A DNA stretch of 64,000 bases from assembly GCF_003610405.1 (NCBI RefSeq), contig NZ_RAQC01000001.1:2108001-2172000 (forward strand), read 5' to 3'. Made by a program: the position numbers and the translations under genes. Below the pieces are notes generated by a model. It saw only the letters and a program-made list of their open reading frames with translations, ran no database searches and was not told the origin of the DNA. Origin of the DNA: Microbacterium sp. AG238. GTDB lineage: Bacteria; Actinomycetota; Actinomycetes; Actinomycetales; Microbacteriaceae. Positions 33,017 through 42,040 of the stretch are shown here, in pieces (the first letter of the stretch is position 1; each line of letters opens with the position of its first letter).

Positions 33017-35737
33017 ATGACGAATGAGCAACATGCACGCCCGCCGGGGCGTTGGAAGCGCAGAGCGCTGACGGTCGGCGCGGGGGCGGCTGTCATCAGC
33101 CTCGCCGTGATGGGTGCGGCGACCGCGGCCAATGCGGCTGCGGGTGACCCGTGGCCCACCGACAAGAGTCAGGTATGGCTCCTGCAATCGAACCGGACAT
33201 CCGCCGGTTCGCTCTTTGACGTCAAATACTCGCCGACATCGGGACAGTACAGCTTCGACCGATTGGGTTCCGTCCAGCCGGGCGACCTGTCGACGATGGC
33301 TTTCAACCCGGATGACGGCTTCATCTATGCGACGCTCTACCCGGGCACCGCGGTGCGCGACCCGCTCTATCGCATCGGTCAGGGTGGTGTGGCGACCCGA
33401 GTGGCCGGGCTGACCGGACCCGTCGCACCGAATGTGACGGGCTGGTCGGGCATGGAATACCACGACGGGAAGTTGTGGTTCTACTCGACCGGTGGAACGG
33501 TCATCGCCTCGATCGACCTCGCAACGGGTGCGCAGGAGACCCACACCTTCTCGGGGACTGTGCGAAACGACAGCCCGAACGATCTTGTCTACGCGGACGG
33601 CTACTTCTGGTCGGCGAGTTCGGGTGGGTACCTGCTGCGCTATGACGTATCCAGCAACACTGTGACGAGGATCGACGCGCCGGGACTCCGGACGGGCGGG
33701 ACGAGTAACTACGGTGCTGCCTGGGTGACGGGATCCGGGTTGCTCGGGTTTGTCGACAACGCCTCCGGCAGGGTCGTGCATGTACGTGTCGCCGGCTCAC
33801 AGGTCGCTGAAGTGATAGGCGTGGGGACGGCGAACTCCACTATCGACAACGATGGGGCCTACAACTTCGGTGACCCGGCTGACATCGCGCTGAAGAAGAC
33901 CGGCCCGGTGGAGTTCATGCCCGGTGAGTCGTTCGAGTACTCGTTCACGGTGAGCAACGTCGGCAGTTCCCCGTCGGGAGGCTGGTTCCTCAAGGACGTG
34001 CTCCCCGCGGGGCTGAGCAACGCGATCCTGGTCGACAGCCCGGGTGTCACGCTGACCACCCAGACGGGCGCAGACGGCCGGGAGACTCTGCTCATCAACG
34101 GCGGTGAGGTCGGAGCCGGCGAGAAGATCGATTTCCGCGTCCGCGTCACGGCCGCGAACGACATCAGCGGCTGTGTGACGAACACGGCCGAGCTGGTGGG
34201 CATGGAGGATGACCCCGACTACGGGAACAACACGTCCTCCACCGACTGTGCGCGGGTTGTGACCGCACGTCTGAACCTCGACAAGGAGGTCTCGAAGGTC
34301 GTCGACACGAATAACAACGGCATCACCGACCCGGGCGACCAGATCTTCTGGCGGTTCAAGGTCACCAACACCGGAATCGCGAACATCGAGAACATTGCGA
34401 TCCGCGACGAGTTCCTGCAGAACGCCGGCGTCGGCGTCAGCTGCGACCCGATCGCTCTCGCGCCCGGCCAGTCGGCTGAGTGCGAGTCGACCGAGCCGTA
34501 CGTGATCACTGCCGACGACGCTAAGAAGGGTTCGGTCGAGAACACCGCCCTCGCGACGGGCAACGTGCCCCCGGGACAGCCCGGCGAGCCCGGCAACGTC
34601 GAGTCGCCCGAGGACTCGACGAAGACCCCGGTCGAGGAGCCCCAGAGCAACGTGAACGCTTCGGCGTCTGCGTCGGCTTCGGCGAAGGCTGATGACAACA
34701 GCAACCCGTCCGCTCAGGCGGCGGCTCAGGCTGCAGCGACCCCGGATGCTGAGTCGGCTGCGTCGGCTGCGGCAACCCCGAACGCGGAGGCTGCAGCGAA
34801 GGCTGCTGCTAACCCGGATGCGTCGAGTGCGGCGTCGGCTGATGTGTCTTCGGACCCGTCTGCTGCCGCTCAGGTCTCGGCTAGCCCGGCCGCGCAGGCT
34901 GATAACTCTGACAAGACCAACGCTGACGCGTCGGTCGCGGCAGAGTCTGACGCCTCGTCGGCGGCGAAGGCGGCGGCAACGTCGAACTCGTCGACGGATG
35001 CTTCGGTGCAGTTCCAGGCTGATGCTGACTCCTCGGCTGACCCGAACACCAACGTGAACGCTTCGGCGTCTGCGTCGGCGTCGGCGAAGGCTGATGACAA
35101 CAGCAACCCGTCCGCTCAGGCGGCGGCTCAGGCTGCAGCGACCCCGGATGCTGAGTCGGCTGCGTCGGCTGCGGCAACCCCGAACGCGGAGGCTGCAGCG
35201 AAGGCTGCTGCTAACCCGGATGCGTCGAGTGCGGCGTCGGCTGATGTGTCTTCGGACCCGTCTGCTGCCGCTCAGGTCTCGGCGAGCCCGGCCGCGCAGG
35301 CTGATAACTCTGACAAGACCAACGCTGACGCGTCGGTCGCGGCAGAGTCTGACGCCTCGTCGGCGGCGAAGGCGGCGGCAACGTCGAGCTCGTCGACGGA
35401 TGCTTCGGTGCAGTTCCAGGCTGATGCTGACTCCTCGGCTGACCCGAACACCAACGTGAACGCTTCGGCGTCTGCGTCGGTCGATCCGGGCGCTGAGAAC
35501 TCGGCTTCGGTTGACCCCGGCGCTGAGACGTCGGCCTCGGCCGACAACGGCACCGACCCCGGCGCTCAGGCGTCGAGCAACAGCGCGTCGAGCAAGTCCG
35601 ACGGCTCGCTCGCGCGTACTGGAGGCGACACGGCGGCTGCCATGGGTATCGGCATCGGTGCAACGATGCTGACTCTCCTGGGCGTGCTCGCTGCCGTCTT
35701 CGGACGCCGCAAGAACCGGGAGGTCGAGGCGGAGTAA
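33017..35737 (+). CDS. LARTG-anchored surface protein with DUF11 domains and repeats
   Basis: 906 residues. Signal peptide (about 1-42, ending ANAAAG). An N-terminal beta-propeller-like DUF6923-type domain (about 45-280) is followed by two DUF11/conserved-repeat domains (about 285-400 and 412-520). A long Ala/Ser/Asp-rich stalk contains two tandem 134-residue copies differing by one residue (NSS to SSS). The end has SLARTGGD, a hydrophobic segment and FGRRKNREVEAE, a sortase class E-type sorting signal. It is probably wall-anchored and projects from the surface as an adhesin or structural protein. Stalk codons are richer in GCT and TCT than neighbours. Ribosome site AAAGGAGAA lies before the ATG. 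Confidence 0.85.
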   Translation: MTNEQHARPPGRWKRRALTVGAGAAVISLAVMGAATAANAAAGDPWPTDKSQVWLLQSNRTSAGSLFDVKYSPTSGQYSFDRLGSVQPGDLSTMAFNPDDGFIYATLYPGTAVRDPLYRIGQGGVATRVAGLTGPVAPNVTGWSGMEYHDGKLWFYSTGGTVIASIDLATGAQETHTFSGTVRNDSPNDLVYADGYFWSASSGGYLLRYDVSSNTVTRIDAPGLRTGGTSNYGAAWVTGSGLLGFVDNASGRVVHVRVAGSQVAEVIGVGTANSTIDNDGAYNFGDPADIALKKTGPVEFMPGESFEYSFTVSNVGSSPSGGWFLKDVLPAGLSNAILVDSPGVTLTTQTGADGRETLLINGGEVGAGEKIDFRVRVTAANDISGCVTNTAELVGMEDDPDYGNNTSSTDCARVVTARLNLDKEVSKVVDTNNNGITDPGDQIFWRFKVTNTGIANIENIAIRDEFLQNAGVGVSCDPIALAPGQSAECESTEPYVITADDAKKGSVENTALATGNVPPGQPGEPGNVESPEDSTKTPVEEPQSNVNASASASASAKADDNSNPSAQAAAQAAATPDAESAASAAATPNAEAAAKAAANPDASSAASADVSSDPSAAAQVSASPAAQADNSDKTNADASVAAESDASSAAKAAATSNSSTDASVQFQADADSSADPNTNVNASASASASAKADDNSNPSAQAAAQAAATPDAESAASAAATPNAEAAAKAAANPDASSAASADVSSDPSAAAQVSASPAAQADNSDKTNADASVAAESDASSAAKAAATSSSSTDASVQFQADADSSADPNTNVNASASASVDPGAENSASVDPGAETSASADNGTDPGAQASSNSASSKSDGSLARTGGDTAAAMGIGIGATMLTLLGVLAAVFGRRKNREVEAE
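34649..35452 (+). repeat. Tandem 402-bp repeat, two near-identical copies
   Basis: Unit 1 is 34649-35050 and unit 2 is 35051-35452. A third copy starts at 35453 and breaks off after about 28 bases. By eye the copies differ at only three bases, giving one amino-acid change. The length is a multiple of three, so copy number can change in frame. It encodes the Ala/Ser/Asp stalk of the surface protein. Confidence 0.92.
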
Positions 35738-35757
35738 TCCCCTCGTACCATTCCAAG

Positions 35758-35790
35758 GGTGGGGCGGGAGCCTTCGGGCCCCGCCCCACC
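35758..35790. terminator. Terminator hairpin after the surface protein
   Basis: An 11-bp perfect stem GGTGGGGCGGG / CCCGCCCCACC with an 11-base loop, followed by TTCCCTACTTT on the plus strand. It lies 20 bp after the stop of the surface protein gene and 29 bp before the next ATG. Confidence 0.75.
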
Positions 35791-35819
35791 TTCCCTACTT
35801 TCCAGAGAGGTGCACAGCC

Positions 35820-37256
35820 ATGGCCGCTGTCGCGCAAGGCACCGCCGTCGTCGTCGGCAGCGGCCCCAACGGGCTCGCCGCCGCCCACGTCCTCAACCGG
35901 GCCGGCTACGCCGTGACGGTCTACGAGGCGAACGATGTGCTGGGCGGCGGCGCCCGCGCGGCCGAGCCGCTGATCCCGGGGATCGTCCAAGACCACTGCG
36001 CCGCTGTGCATCCGCTCGCGCTCATCTCGCCCTACATCGCCGAGCTTGCGCCGGATGTGCAGTGGGGCAAAGCGTCGATCGAGGTCGCTCATCCGCTCGA
36101 GGGCGGCCGCACCGCACTGCTGCACCGATCGGTGGAGATGACCGTGCACGGCCTCGGCGCACCCGCGTGGGGTCGCCTCTTCGGCGCCCCGGCACGCCGC
36201 TTCGATGCCCTCGCCCCGGAACTCTTCGAACCGCCGCTCCATATTCCGCGGCATCCCCTTCTCTTCGCCCGGTTCGGAATGGTCGCAGCTCCGCCGCCGA
36301 GTCTGATCGCGCGGCTGCTGACCTCTGAACCCGCCGCAGCGCTGTACGCCGGGATCGCCGCTCACTCGTTCCAGCCCTTCTCACGCCCCTTCGCGGGGGC
36401 GGTGGCGGCCGCGCTTCTCACCGCCGCTCACGGTGTCGGGTGGCCCGTGGTGGTCGGGGGTACCTCGAAGCTCACCGATGCCATCGTCGCCTCGCTGCGG
36501 GAACGCGGCGTCACCTTCGTCACCGGGCATCGGGTTCGCAGCCGGGCGGAGCTGCCACCCCACGACATCCTGATGCTCGATGTACATCCCACGCAGGTCG
36601 AGGGCATCGTCGGCGATGCTCTTCCGCGCTGGAGTAAAACCCGTCTTCGGCGGTTCACGAGCGGACCTGGCGCGTTCAAGGTCGACTTCGTCGTCGAAGA
36701 CGGGGTGCCCTGGACCAACCCGGACGTGTCGCGCGCCGGAACGGTGCACGTCGGCGGAACGGCCGCCGAGATCGCACGGGCCGAGGCCGAGACCTCGCGC
36801 GGCCGCATGCCCGAGCGGCCATTCGTGCTCGTCGGACAGCAGGATGTCGCCGACCCGACACGCCGCGTCGGCCGCCTGGCGCCCGTGTACGCCTACGCCC
36901 ATGTCCCGCAGGGATACACGGGTGACGCGACGGCGGCCATCATCCGCCAGATCGAGCGTTACGCCCCCGGTTTCCGTTCCCGAATCGTGGCGCAACGCAG
37001 CTACTCGACAGGCGATCTCGCACGCGACAACGCGAATTTCGTCGGCGGCGACATCCTCACCGGGGCGAAGACGCTCGGCCAGCTGCTCCTCGGCCCGGCA
37101 GCGGCGGCATCGCCCTACGACGTCCGGGTTCCCGGCGTCTACCTGTGCTCGGCGGCCACTCCGCCGGGGCCGGGTGTGCACGGGATGTGCGGCTACAACG
37201 CGGCCCATCGCGCGCTGGCGGACGCGAGGCCTCGAGCGCGTTCCGCGTCGGCGTGA
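35820..37256 (+). CDS. FAD-dependent oxidoreductase, phytoene desaturase-like
   Basis: 478 residues. The N-terminal dinucleotide fold is AVVVGSGPNGLAAAHVLN with the acid at the second strand (VYEAND). The last ~40 residues have GVYLCSAATPPGPGVHGMCGY, the typical phytoene-desaturase/NAD(P)-binding Rossmann-like end. No carotenoid genes adjoin it, so this is likely one of the COG1233 enzymes of unknown substrate. ATG at 35820 follows AGAGAGG about ten bases upstream. A hairpin follows the stop. Confidence 0.85.
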   Translation: MAAVAQGTAVVVGSGPNGLAAAHVLNRAGYAVTVYEANDVLGGGARAAEPLIPGIVQDHCAAVHPLALISPYIAELAPDVQWGKASIEVAHPLEGGRTALLHRSVEMTVHGLGAPAWGRLFGAPARRFDALAPELFEPPLHIPRHPLLFARFGMVAAPPPSLIARLLTSEPAAALYAGIAAHSFQPFSRPFAGAVAAALLTAAHGVGWPVVVGGTSKLTDAIVASLRERGVTFVTGHRVRSRAELPPHDILMLDVHPTQVEGIVGDALPRWSKTRLRRFTSGPGAFKVDFVVEDGVPWTNPDVSRAGTVHVGGTAAEIARAEAETSRGRMPERPFVLVGQQDVADPTRRVGRLAPVYAYAHVPQGYTGDATAAIIRQIERYAPGFRSRIVAQRSYSTGDLARDNANFVGGDILTGAKTLGQLLLGPAAAASPYDVRVPGVYLCSAATPPGPGVHGMCGYNAAHRALADARPRARSASA

Positions 37257-37261
37257 CGTCA

Positions 37262-37297
37262 CGAGAGGGGGATCGGCCGAAGTCGCTCCCCCTCTCG
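37262..37297. terminator. Hairpin after the FAD oxidoreductase
   Basis: Eleven-base arms CGAGAGGGGGA and TCCCCCTCTCG with a 14-base loop. No T run. It begins five bases after the stop codon, so it is a likely GC-rich terminator. Confidence 0.65.
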
Positions 37298-37457
37298 CTA
37301 CACGGTTCCCCACCGGTTGGGGGCCGGCAGGGGCCCGACGGGGAGTGCCGGACAGGTCTCGCGACCTACCGAAGAGATGCCCGCCCACCCGTTTCGTGAC
37401 GAGACTTCGCAAAAACTCCTCGCCCGCGGCAGCGCGGGTCGGCGGTAGCCTCGGCGC

Positions 37458-37709
37458 ATGAGTGCGTCGCGCGTCCCCGCTCCGGACATCGATCCCGCGA
37501 ACAAGCCGAAGGGGCCGGCGTCGTACTTCCCGAGCATCGAGAAGACGTACGGGCTGCCGATCCAGCACTGGCTCGACATCGCAGCCGATCAGCTCTCGAC
37601 CGGGATGTCGCACATGCAGGTGGTCGAGTCGCTCAAGACCGAGCACGGACTCGGCCACGGTCACGCGAACGCCGTGGTCGCGTACGTGAAGGCGAAGCTC
37701 GCGGGCTGA
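37458..37709 (+). CDS. DUF4287 domain protein
   Basis: 83 residues. The stretches KGPASYFPSIEKTYGLPIQHW and GMSHMQVVESLKTEHGLGHGHANAVVAY match the small DUF4287 family, also seen as a domain next to DUF5655. No function is established. ATG start; stands alone between an oxidoreductase and the convergent manganese exporter. Confidence 0.82.
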   Translation: MSASRVPAPDIDPANKPKGPASYFPSIEKTYGLPIQHWLDIAADQLSTGMSHMQVVESLKTEHGLGHGHANAVVAYVKAKLAG

Positions 37710-37841
37710 CCCGCCTCGCTCCGGCGCTCACGCGCCCCGGCATCCGTGCTTCGGAGGATGTCGCGAACCTCGGACTGTTCGCGCGCAAAGATCCGAGGTT
37801 CGCGTGATTCTCCGAGGCTCGCGACCGCGACCCGCGCGGAG

Positions 37842-38408
37842 TCAGCCGGCGACCAGGTGCTCGATGAGGATCTGCGTGCCGATGCCGATGAGCACGATGC
37901 CCCCGATGATCTCGGCGGGCTTGCGCCAGCGCGTGCCGATGCGGTGGCCGATCAGCACCGCGACGAACGACAGCGCGAACGTGACGAGGCCGATCGAGAC
38001 GACCGCGATCCACAGCGGCACGTCGAGGAATGCGAACGACAGGCCGACGGCGAGGGCGTCGATGCTCGTCGCGAGGGCGAGCAGCACGATCTCGCGAGCG
38101 GAGAGGCCGGATGCGGCATCCGCGTCGTCCTCGTCGGGACGGAACGCCTCCCACAGCATCTTGGCGCCGATAGCGGCGAGGAGGCCGAAGGCGATCCAGT
38201 GGTCGAACGGGGCGATCGCCTCGGCGAACGTGCTGCCCAGCAGCCAGCCGATCAGCGGCATCACCGCCTGCGCGAGGCCGAAGGCGCCGGCGATGAGCAG
38301 GGCGCCCCGCACCACGTGGGCACGCAACTGCAGTCCCTTTCCGAGAGCCACGGCGAACGCATCAGCGGAGACGCCGACGGCCAGGATGAACAGCGCCCAG
38401 GGCGACAT
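37842..38408 (-). CDS. mntP: Manganese efflux pump MntP
   Basis: 188 residues, six membrane segments in two repeated halves. The conserved acidic motifs are SADAFAVALGKG in helix 1 and SIDALAVGLSFAF in helix 4; the Asp residues bind the exported ion. MntP expels Mn(II) from the cytoplasm and guards against manganese stress. ATG at 38408 has GAGGAGG upstream. The 175-bp leader could carry a control element, but no yybP-ykoY riboswitch core was recognisable. Confidence 0.9.
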   Translation of the reverse strand: MSPWALFILAVGVSADAFAVALGKGLQLRAHVVRGALLIAGAFGLAQAVMPLIGWLLGSTFAEAIAPFDHWIAFGLLAAIGAKMLWEAFRPDEDDADAASGLSAREIVLLALATSIDALAVGLSFAFLDVPLWIAVVSIGLVTFALSFVAVLIGHRIGTRWRKPAEIIGGIVLIGIGTQILIEHLVAG

Positions 38409-38583
38409 GGCTCCTCCTCGAAGCGGGGATGACGGGATGGCCGGCGATCGTCCCGGGCACCGTCGAACGGAGATCGGCCGCTCTCGAGCTTGCCAGTCGC
38501 GGGCCGTCGAAAATGACGAAAAGCCCTGATTGACAGCATTTCGGGCGGGCGAATCGTTCGGTCCCCCGAAAATCGGCGCCGCC

Positions 38584-40536
38584 TCAGATCACCCGGTCGT
38601 TGCCCCCGTCGACGCTCAGATGAGCGCCGGTCGTCGCCGGCAGCTGCTCACAGAAGACGGCGACCGCCTCGGCGACCATCGCGCTCGTGACCTCGACGCG
38701 CAGCAGATTGCGTGTGCGGTACTCCTCGACGCTGAGGCCGTAGCTGGCCGCGCGCTCCGCGAGCAGCTCGGGTGTCCAGATCGCCGTGTCGAAGACCGCG
38801 TCGGGCTCGACCTGGTTCACCCGGATGCCGTCAGCGGCCCACTCGATCGCTGCGACCCGCGCGAGCTGAGCCGCTGCGGTCTTGCTCGCCGAATACGACG
38901 CGACGCCGGGGCCCGGTGCCGCGACGTTCTTCGTCGACACGAGCACCACGCGCCCGCCCCGGGGCGCCAGCGCGAGGTGCGCGTGCGCCGCCCGCATCAG
39001 GCGCAGGGGCGCGGTGGCGTTGACGCGAACGGCGCGCTCCCACGCGGCATCGTCGAGGTCGGCGATCGGCTGACTGCGGGGGAAGATCCCGGCAGCGACG
39101 ACGAGCATGTCGACGCCGCCGTAGGAGCGGACCGCCTCGTCGAGGGCGCGCTCGACGACGGCAGCGTCGGCGACGTCACCGACCACCCCGCGCCAGGCGT
39201 CACCCGAGAATGCGTGCGGCACGCTCGGATCGAGGTCGACCCCGACCACGGCGGCGCCATCGGCGAGCAGTCGCTCCGCGGCGGCCCGCCCGATTCCGGA
39301 GGCGGCGCCCGTCACGATGGCGACTTCCCCCGCGAGCGGCGCGCGGCGGCGGCCGGCGAGCTTGGCCTGCTCGAGCGACCAGTACTCGATGTCGAAGCTC
39401 TGCGCTTCGTCGAGCGACCGGTAGCCGCCCAGCGCGTCCGCCGCCTCGATGACGGCGATGGTGTGCTCCGCGATGTCGGCCGCGACCCTGACGTCCCGCA
39501 CGGTGTCGCCGGCGGTCAGCATCCCGAGCTCCGGGTCGAACACGACGCGCGGCGCGGGGTCCAGCGGCGTCATCGGGCCCGGCTGGCGGTGCCGGTGGCG
39601 CTCGACGTAGGCCCGGTACGCGCTCGCGTAGGCCGCGACATCGCGCCCGACGAGCGGATGCCGCTTGGTGTAGATGACGTGTTCGGGGGTCGCGGTTCCG
39701 CGGGTCGTGGCCGCGTCGAGATCGGTGCGGCCGGCGAACGCGGCGGCACGGCGCGACCGGCTCTGCCGCAGCAGCATCGGCCGTCCGGCGGCGCGCGCGA
39801 TGTCGGCGCGCAGGCCCGCGATTGTCTCGAGCGTGCCGCGCGGGGGGATATCGTGACCACCGGCATCCGTCTGACCGGCATCCGTCTCGTCGGGCGCGAC
39901 GATCCCCGAGAGCTCGGCCGCCCGGGCGACGATCTCGCGGTGGCGGGCGAGCACGGCGTCGGGGTCGTCGCCGAAGGTGAACAGGCCGTGATTGCGGAGG
40001 ACGAGCGCATCCACGCCGCTGAGGTCGGTGTCGGCCACGAGGCGTGCCAACGGGAAGCCGGGCATCACGTACGGCAGAACGGCGACCCGCGGGCCCAGTG
40101 CCGCGGCGATCTCGTCGTCGGGCACGTCGCGATCGGTCACGGCGACGATCGCGTCGGCATGCGAGTGGAGCGCGACCCGGCCGGGGAGATGCGCGTGCAG
40201 CAGCGCCTCGATCGAGGCCGTCGGCGCCGTTGCTTCGAGCGAGGCCTGGCGCAGCTCGTTCACCATCGTCGGGTCGTCGAGGTGCGGCAGGCGCAGCAGG
40301 CGCTCGAGGCGGTCGCGACGCAGCGGCGCGAATCCTGCCGGCTCGATCGTGGCGAGATCCCATCCGCTCCCCTTGACCAGGACGAGGTCGACGGGCTCGC
40401 CCGTGACGTCCTCGCCTCGCGCGGTGATCGACGTGTTCCCGCCCCCATGGAGGACGAACGAGGGATCGCCGCCGAGGGCCCGACTGACGCGCACGATCTC
40501 GTCGAGGGCGTCGGACACGCCCGACGAGGGCGTCAT
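38584..40536 (-). CDS. Class II aldolase / short-chain dehydrogenase fusion
   Basis: 650 residues. The N-terminal half is a class II (RhaD/AraD-like) zinc aldolase: HGGGNTSITARGED, the metal His pair in HSHADAIVAVTD and a further His in LRNHGLFTF. The C-terminal third is an SDR: VTGAASGIGRAAAE for NAD(P), catalytic Ser in VLVSTKN and YSASK. Proteins of this plan cleave a ketose- or deoxyketose-1-phosphate and reduce or oxidise the product. In the rhamnose pathway, for example, they give DHAP and lactaldehyde/lactate. Last gene of the catabolic operon; ATG overlaps the kinase stop by 4 bp. Confidence 0.88.
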   Translation of the reverse strand: MTPSSGVSDALDEIVRVSRALGGDPSFVLHGGGNTSITARGEDVTGEPVDLVLVKGSGWDLATIEPAGFAPLRRDRLERLLRLPHLDDPTMVNELRQASLEATAPTASIEALLHAHLPGRVALHSHADAIVAVTDRDVPDDEIAAALGPRVAVLPYVMPGFPLARLVADTDLSGVDALVLRNHGLFTFGDDPDAVLARHREIVARAAELSGIVAPDETDAGQTDAGGHDIPPRGTLETIAGLRADIARAAGRPMLLRQSRSRRAAAFAGRTDLDAATTRGTATPEHVIYTKRHPLVGRDVAAYASAYRAYVERHRHRQPGPMTPLDPAPRVVFDPELGMLTAGDTVRDVRVAADIAEHTIAVIEAADALGGYRSLDEAQSFDIEYWSLEQAKLAGRRRAPLAGEVAIVTGAASGIGRAAAERLLADGAAVVGVDLDPSVPHAFSGDAWRGVVGDVADAAVVERALDEAVRSYGGVDMLVVAAGIFPRSQPIADLDDAAWERAVRVNATAPLRLMRAAHAHLALAPRGGRVVLVSTKNVAAPGPGVASYSASKTAAAQLARVAAIEWAADGIRVNQVEPDAVFDTAIWTPELLAERAASYGLSVEEYRTRNLLRVEVTSAMVAEAVAVFCEQLPATTGAHLSVDGGNDRVI

Positions 40537-42023
40537 GCGTAGGCCTCCCAGACGCTCGTCATCGACGACACGACGCGGTCGAAGCGGGCCGCCTGCTGCT
40601 GATACGCGGTGCGGCAGATGCCCGGTGGCACGACGAGCGCGGGGTCGGGCTCGACGCCCCACGGCGTCATGTCGACCCCGACGCCCCGTGCCGCGAGCGA
40701 GGCGACGCCGCGCGCGCCCAGCTCGGTGCCGAGCTGCCGGCGCATCGCGTGACCGATGACGTCGGCGAACATCTGCGCCCACTGGGGGTTCTTCGCCCCG
40801 CCGCCGGCGAGGGTCCACGGAGCGTCGGTGACGACGGCGCCCGTCGCGACGACCTTCTCGATCTGCACGCGGTGGTACTGCGTGATGCCTTCGGCGACGG
40901 CGCGGGCGACGTGCGGGTAGCCGTGGCTGCCCTTGATTCCGACGAAGGTGCCGGAGGCGCCGAGATGCTCGGGCGCGCCGTGGATGAAGGGCAGGAAGAG
41001 CAGCCCGTCCGCCAGCGGGGGTGCGCCGTGCGCGGCTTCGAGGAGGTCGCGCGGAGTCAACGGGAGAGTCGCGCGGGCGCCGAGCAGCCCGGACGCCCAC
41101 TCGATGCTCGCGGCGGACGTGGGCGCGACCTCCATGGCCAGCATGAGGCGGGGATCGGGGAGCAGCGCGTTGATCGTGACGCGCGGGGGAACGGCATTCG
41201 TCGGCACCACGACCGCGTTGATCGCCCACGTGCCCACGATCACCGTGACATCGCCGAGGTCGGTCGACCCGGCGCCGAGCGGGCTCGCGACGCAGTCCAT
41301 GCAGCCGGCGACGACGGGTGTACCCGCGGTCAGGCCCGAGCGTGCGGCCGCGTCGGCGCTGATCGTCCCGACGACCTCGTCGCTCGCGTGCAGGGGCGGC
41401 AGGATGCGCTGGAGTTCGCGGGGCAGACCGAGCATGTCGAAGACCTCGGGCTCGTACTCCCGCTCGCGGAGGTTGACCAGGCCGCATCCCGACGAGTCGG
41501 ACGTGTCGGCGCTCGCGACGCCGGTCAGGCACGCGGTGATCCAGTCCTTGCAGGTCAGTGCCCAGCGTGCTCGTTCGAGCGACTCCGGCTCGTTGTCGAG
41601 CAGCCACCGCAGCAGCACGCCCGGTTGCGCCGCCCACGGGAGCGAGCCGGTGAGCAGCCGCATCCGCTCGACCGCCGCGGGGTCGAGGGCGGCGACGACG
41701 TGCTCGGCCCTGCTGTCGGTCGAGGCGATGGCGGGCCGCACCGGCCGCAGCTGCTCGTCGACCAGGTAGAGACCGTTGCCGTGGCCGGTCGCGCCGACCG
41801 CCGACACCGTCCACCCGTCGGCGGCGAGCCATGACGTCAGGTCGCGGAGGACGTCGGCGACGACATCCCACAGCGTGTCCATCGCGATCTCCTGCCGCTC
41901 GCGCGAGACGGCGACGCGGGGGTTCGGCGCCGAGACCGTGCGGATCTCCCGCCCGGCGTCGTCGAACGCCGCTGCTTTGGCAGACGTGAGTCCCACGTCG
42001 ATGCCGATGACGCAGATCTTCAT
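40533..42023 (-). CDS. FGGY-family polyol/ketose kinase
   Basis: 496 residues, two actin-like domains. Phosphate-1 motif VIGIDVGLTSAKAAAFD; the substrate Asp lies in ASTDSRAEH; ATP-side motif VVATGAVVTDAPWTLAGGGAKNP region. Similarity is closest by eye to erythritol kinase (EryA) and L-xylulose/3-keto-L-gulonate kinase (LyxK) types, with GATGHGNGLYLVDEQLRPV as the mark. It phosphorylates the imported polyol or sugar. It begins at ATG 42023, 17 bp after the dehydrogenase gene. The exact substrate is unknown. Confidence 0.85.
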   Translation of the reverse strand: MKICVIGIDVGLTSAKAAAFDDAGREIRTVSAPNPRVAVSRERQEIAMDTLWDVVADVLRDLTSWLAADGWTVSAVGATGHGNGLYLVDEQLRPVRPAIASTDSRAEHVVAALDPAAVERMRLLTGSLPWAAQPGVLLRWLLDNEPESLERARWALTCKDWITACLTGVASADTSDSSGCGLVNLREREYEPEVFDMLGLPRELQRILPPLHASDEVVGTISADAAARSGLTAGTPVVAGCMDCVASPLGAGSTDLGDVTVIVGTWAINAVVVPTNAVPPRVTINALLPDPRLMLAMEVAPTSAASIEWASGLLGARATLPLTPRDLLEAAHGAPPLADGLLFLPFIHGAPEHLGASGTFVGIKGSHGYPHVARAVAEGITQYHRVQIEKVVATGAVVTDAPWTLAGGGAKNPQWAQMFADVIGHAMRRQLGTELGARGVASLAARGVGVDMTPWGVEPDPALVVPPGICRTAYQQQAARFDRVVSSMTSVWEAYA

Positions 42024-42040
42024 CGATCCTCGTTTCTCGC

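Noticed and set aside
38528-38560. TTGACA at 38530-38535 as a promoter
   Set aside because: It reads on the plus strand toward a convergent minus-strand gene, and no -10 box follows at proper distance.
38409-38583. yybP-ykoY manganese riboswitch in the mntP leader
   Set aside because: The 175-bp leader is long enough, but the conserved GGGGAGUAG-like core and its partner were not found. A covariance search would decide.
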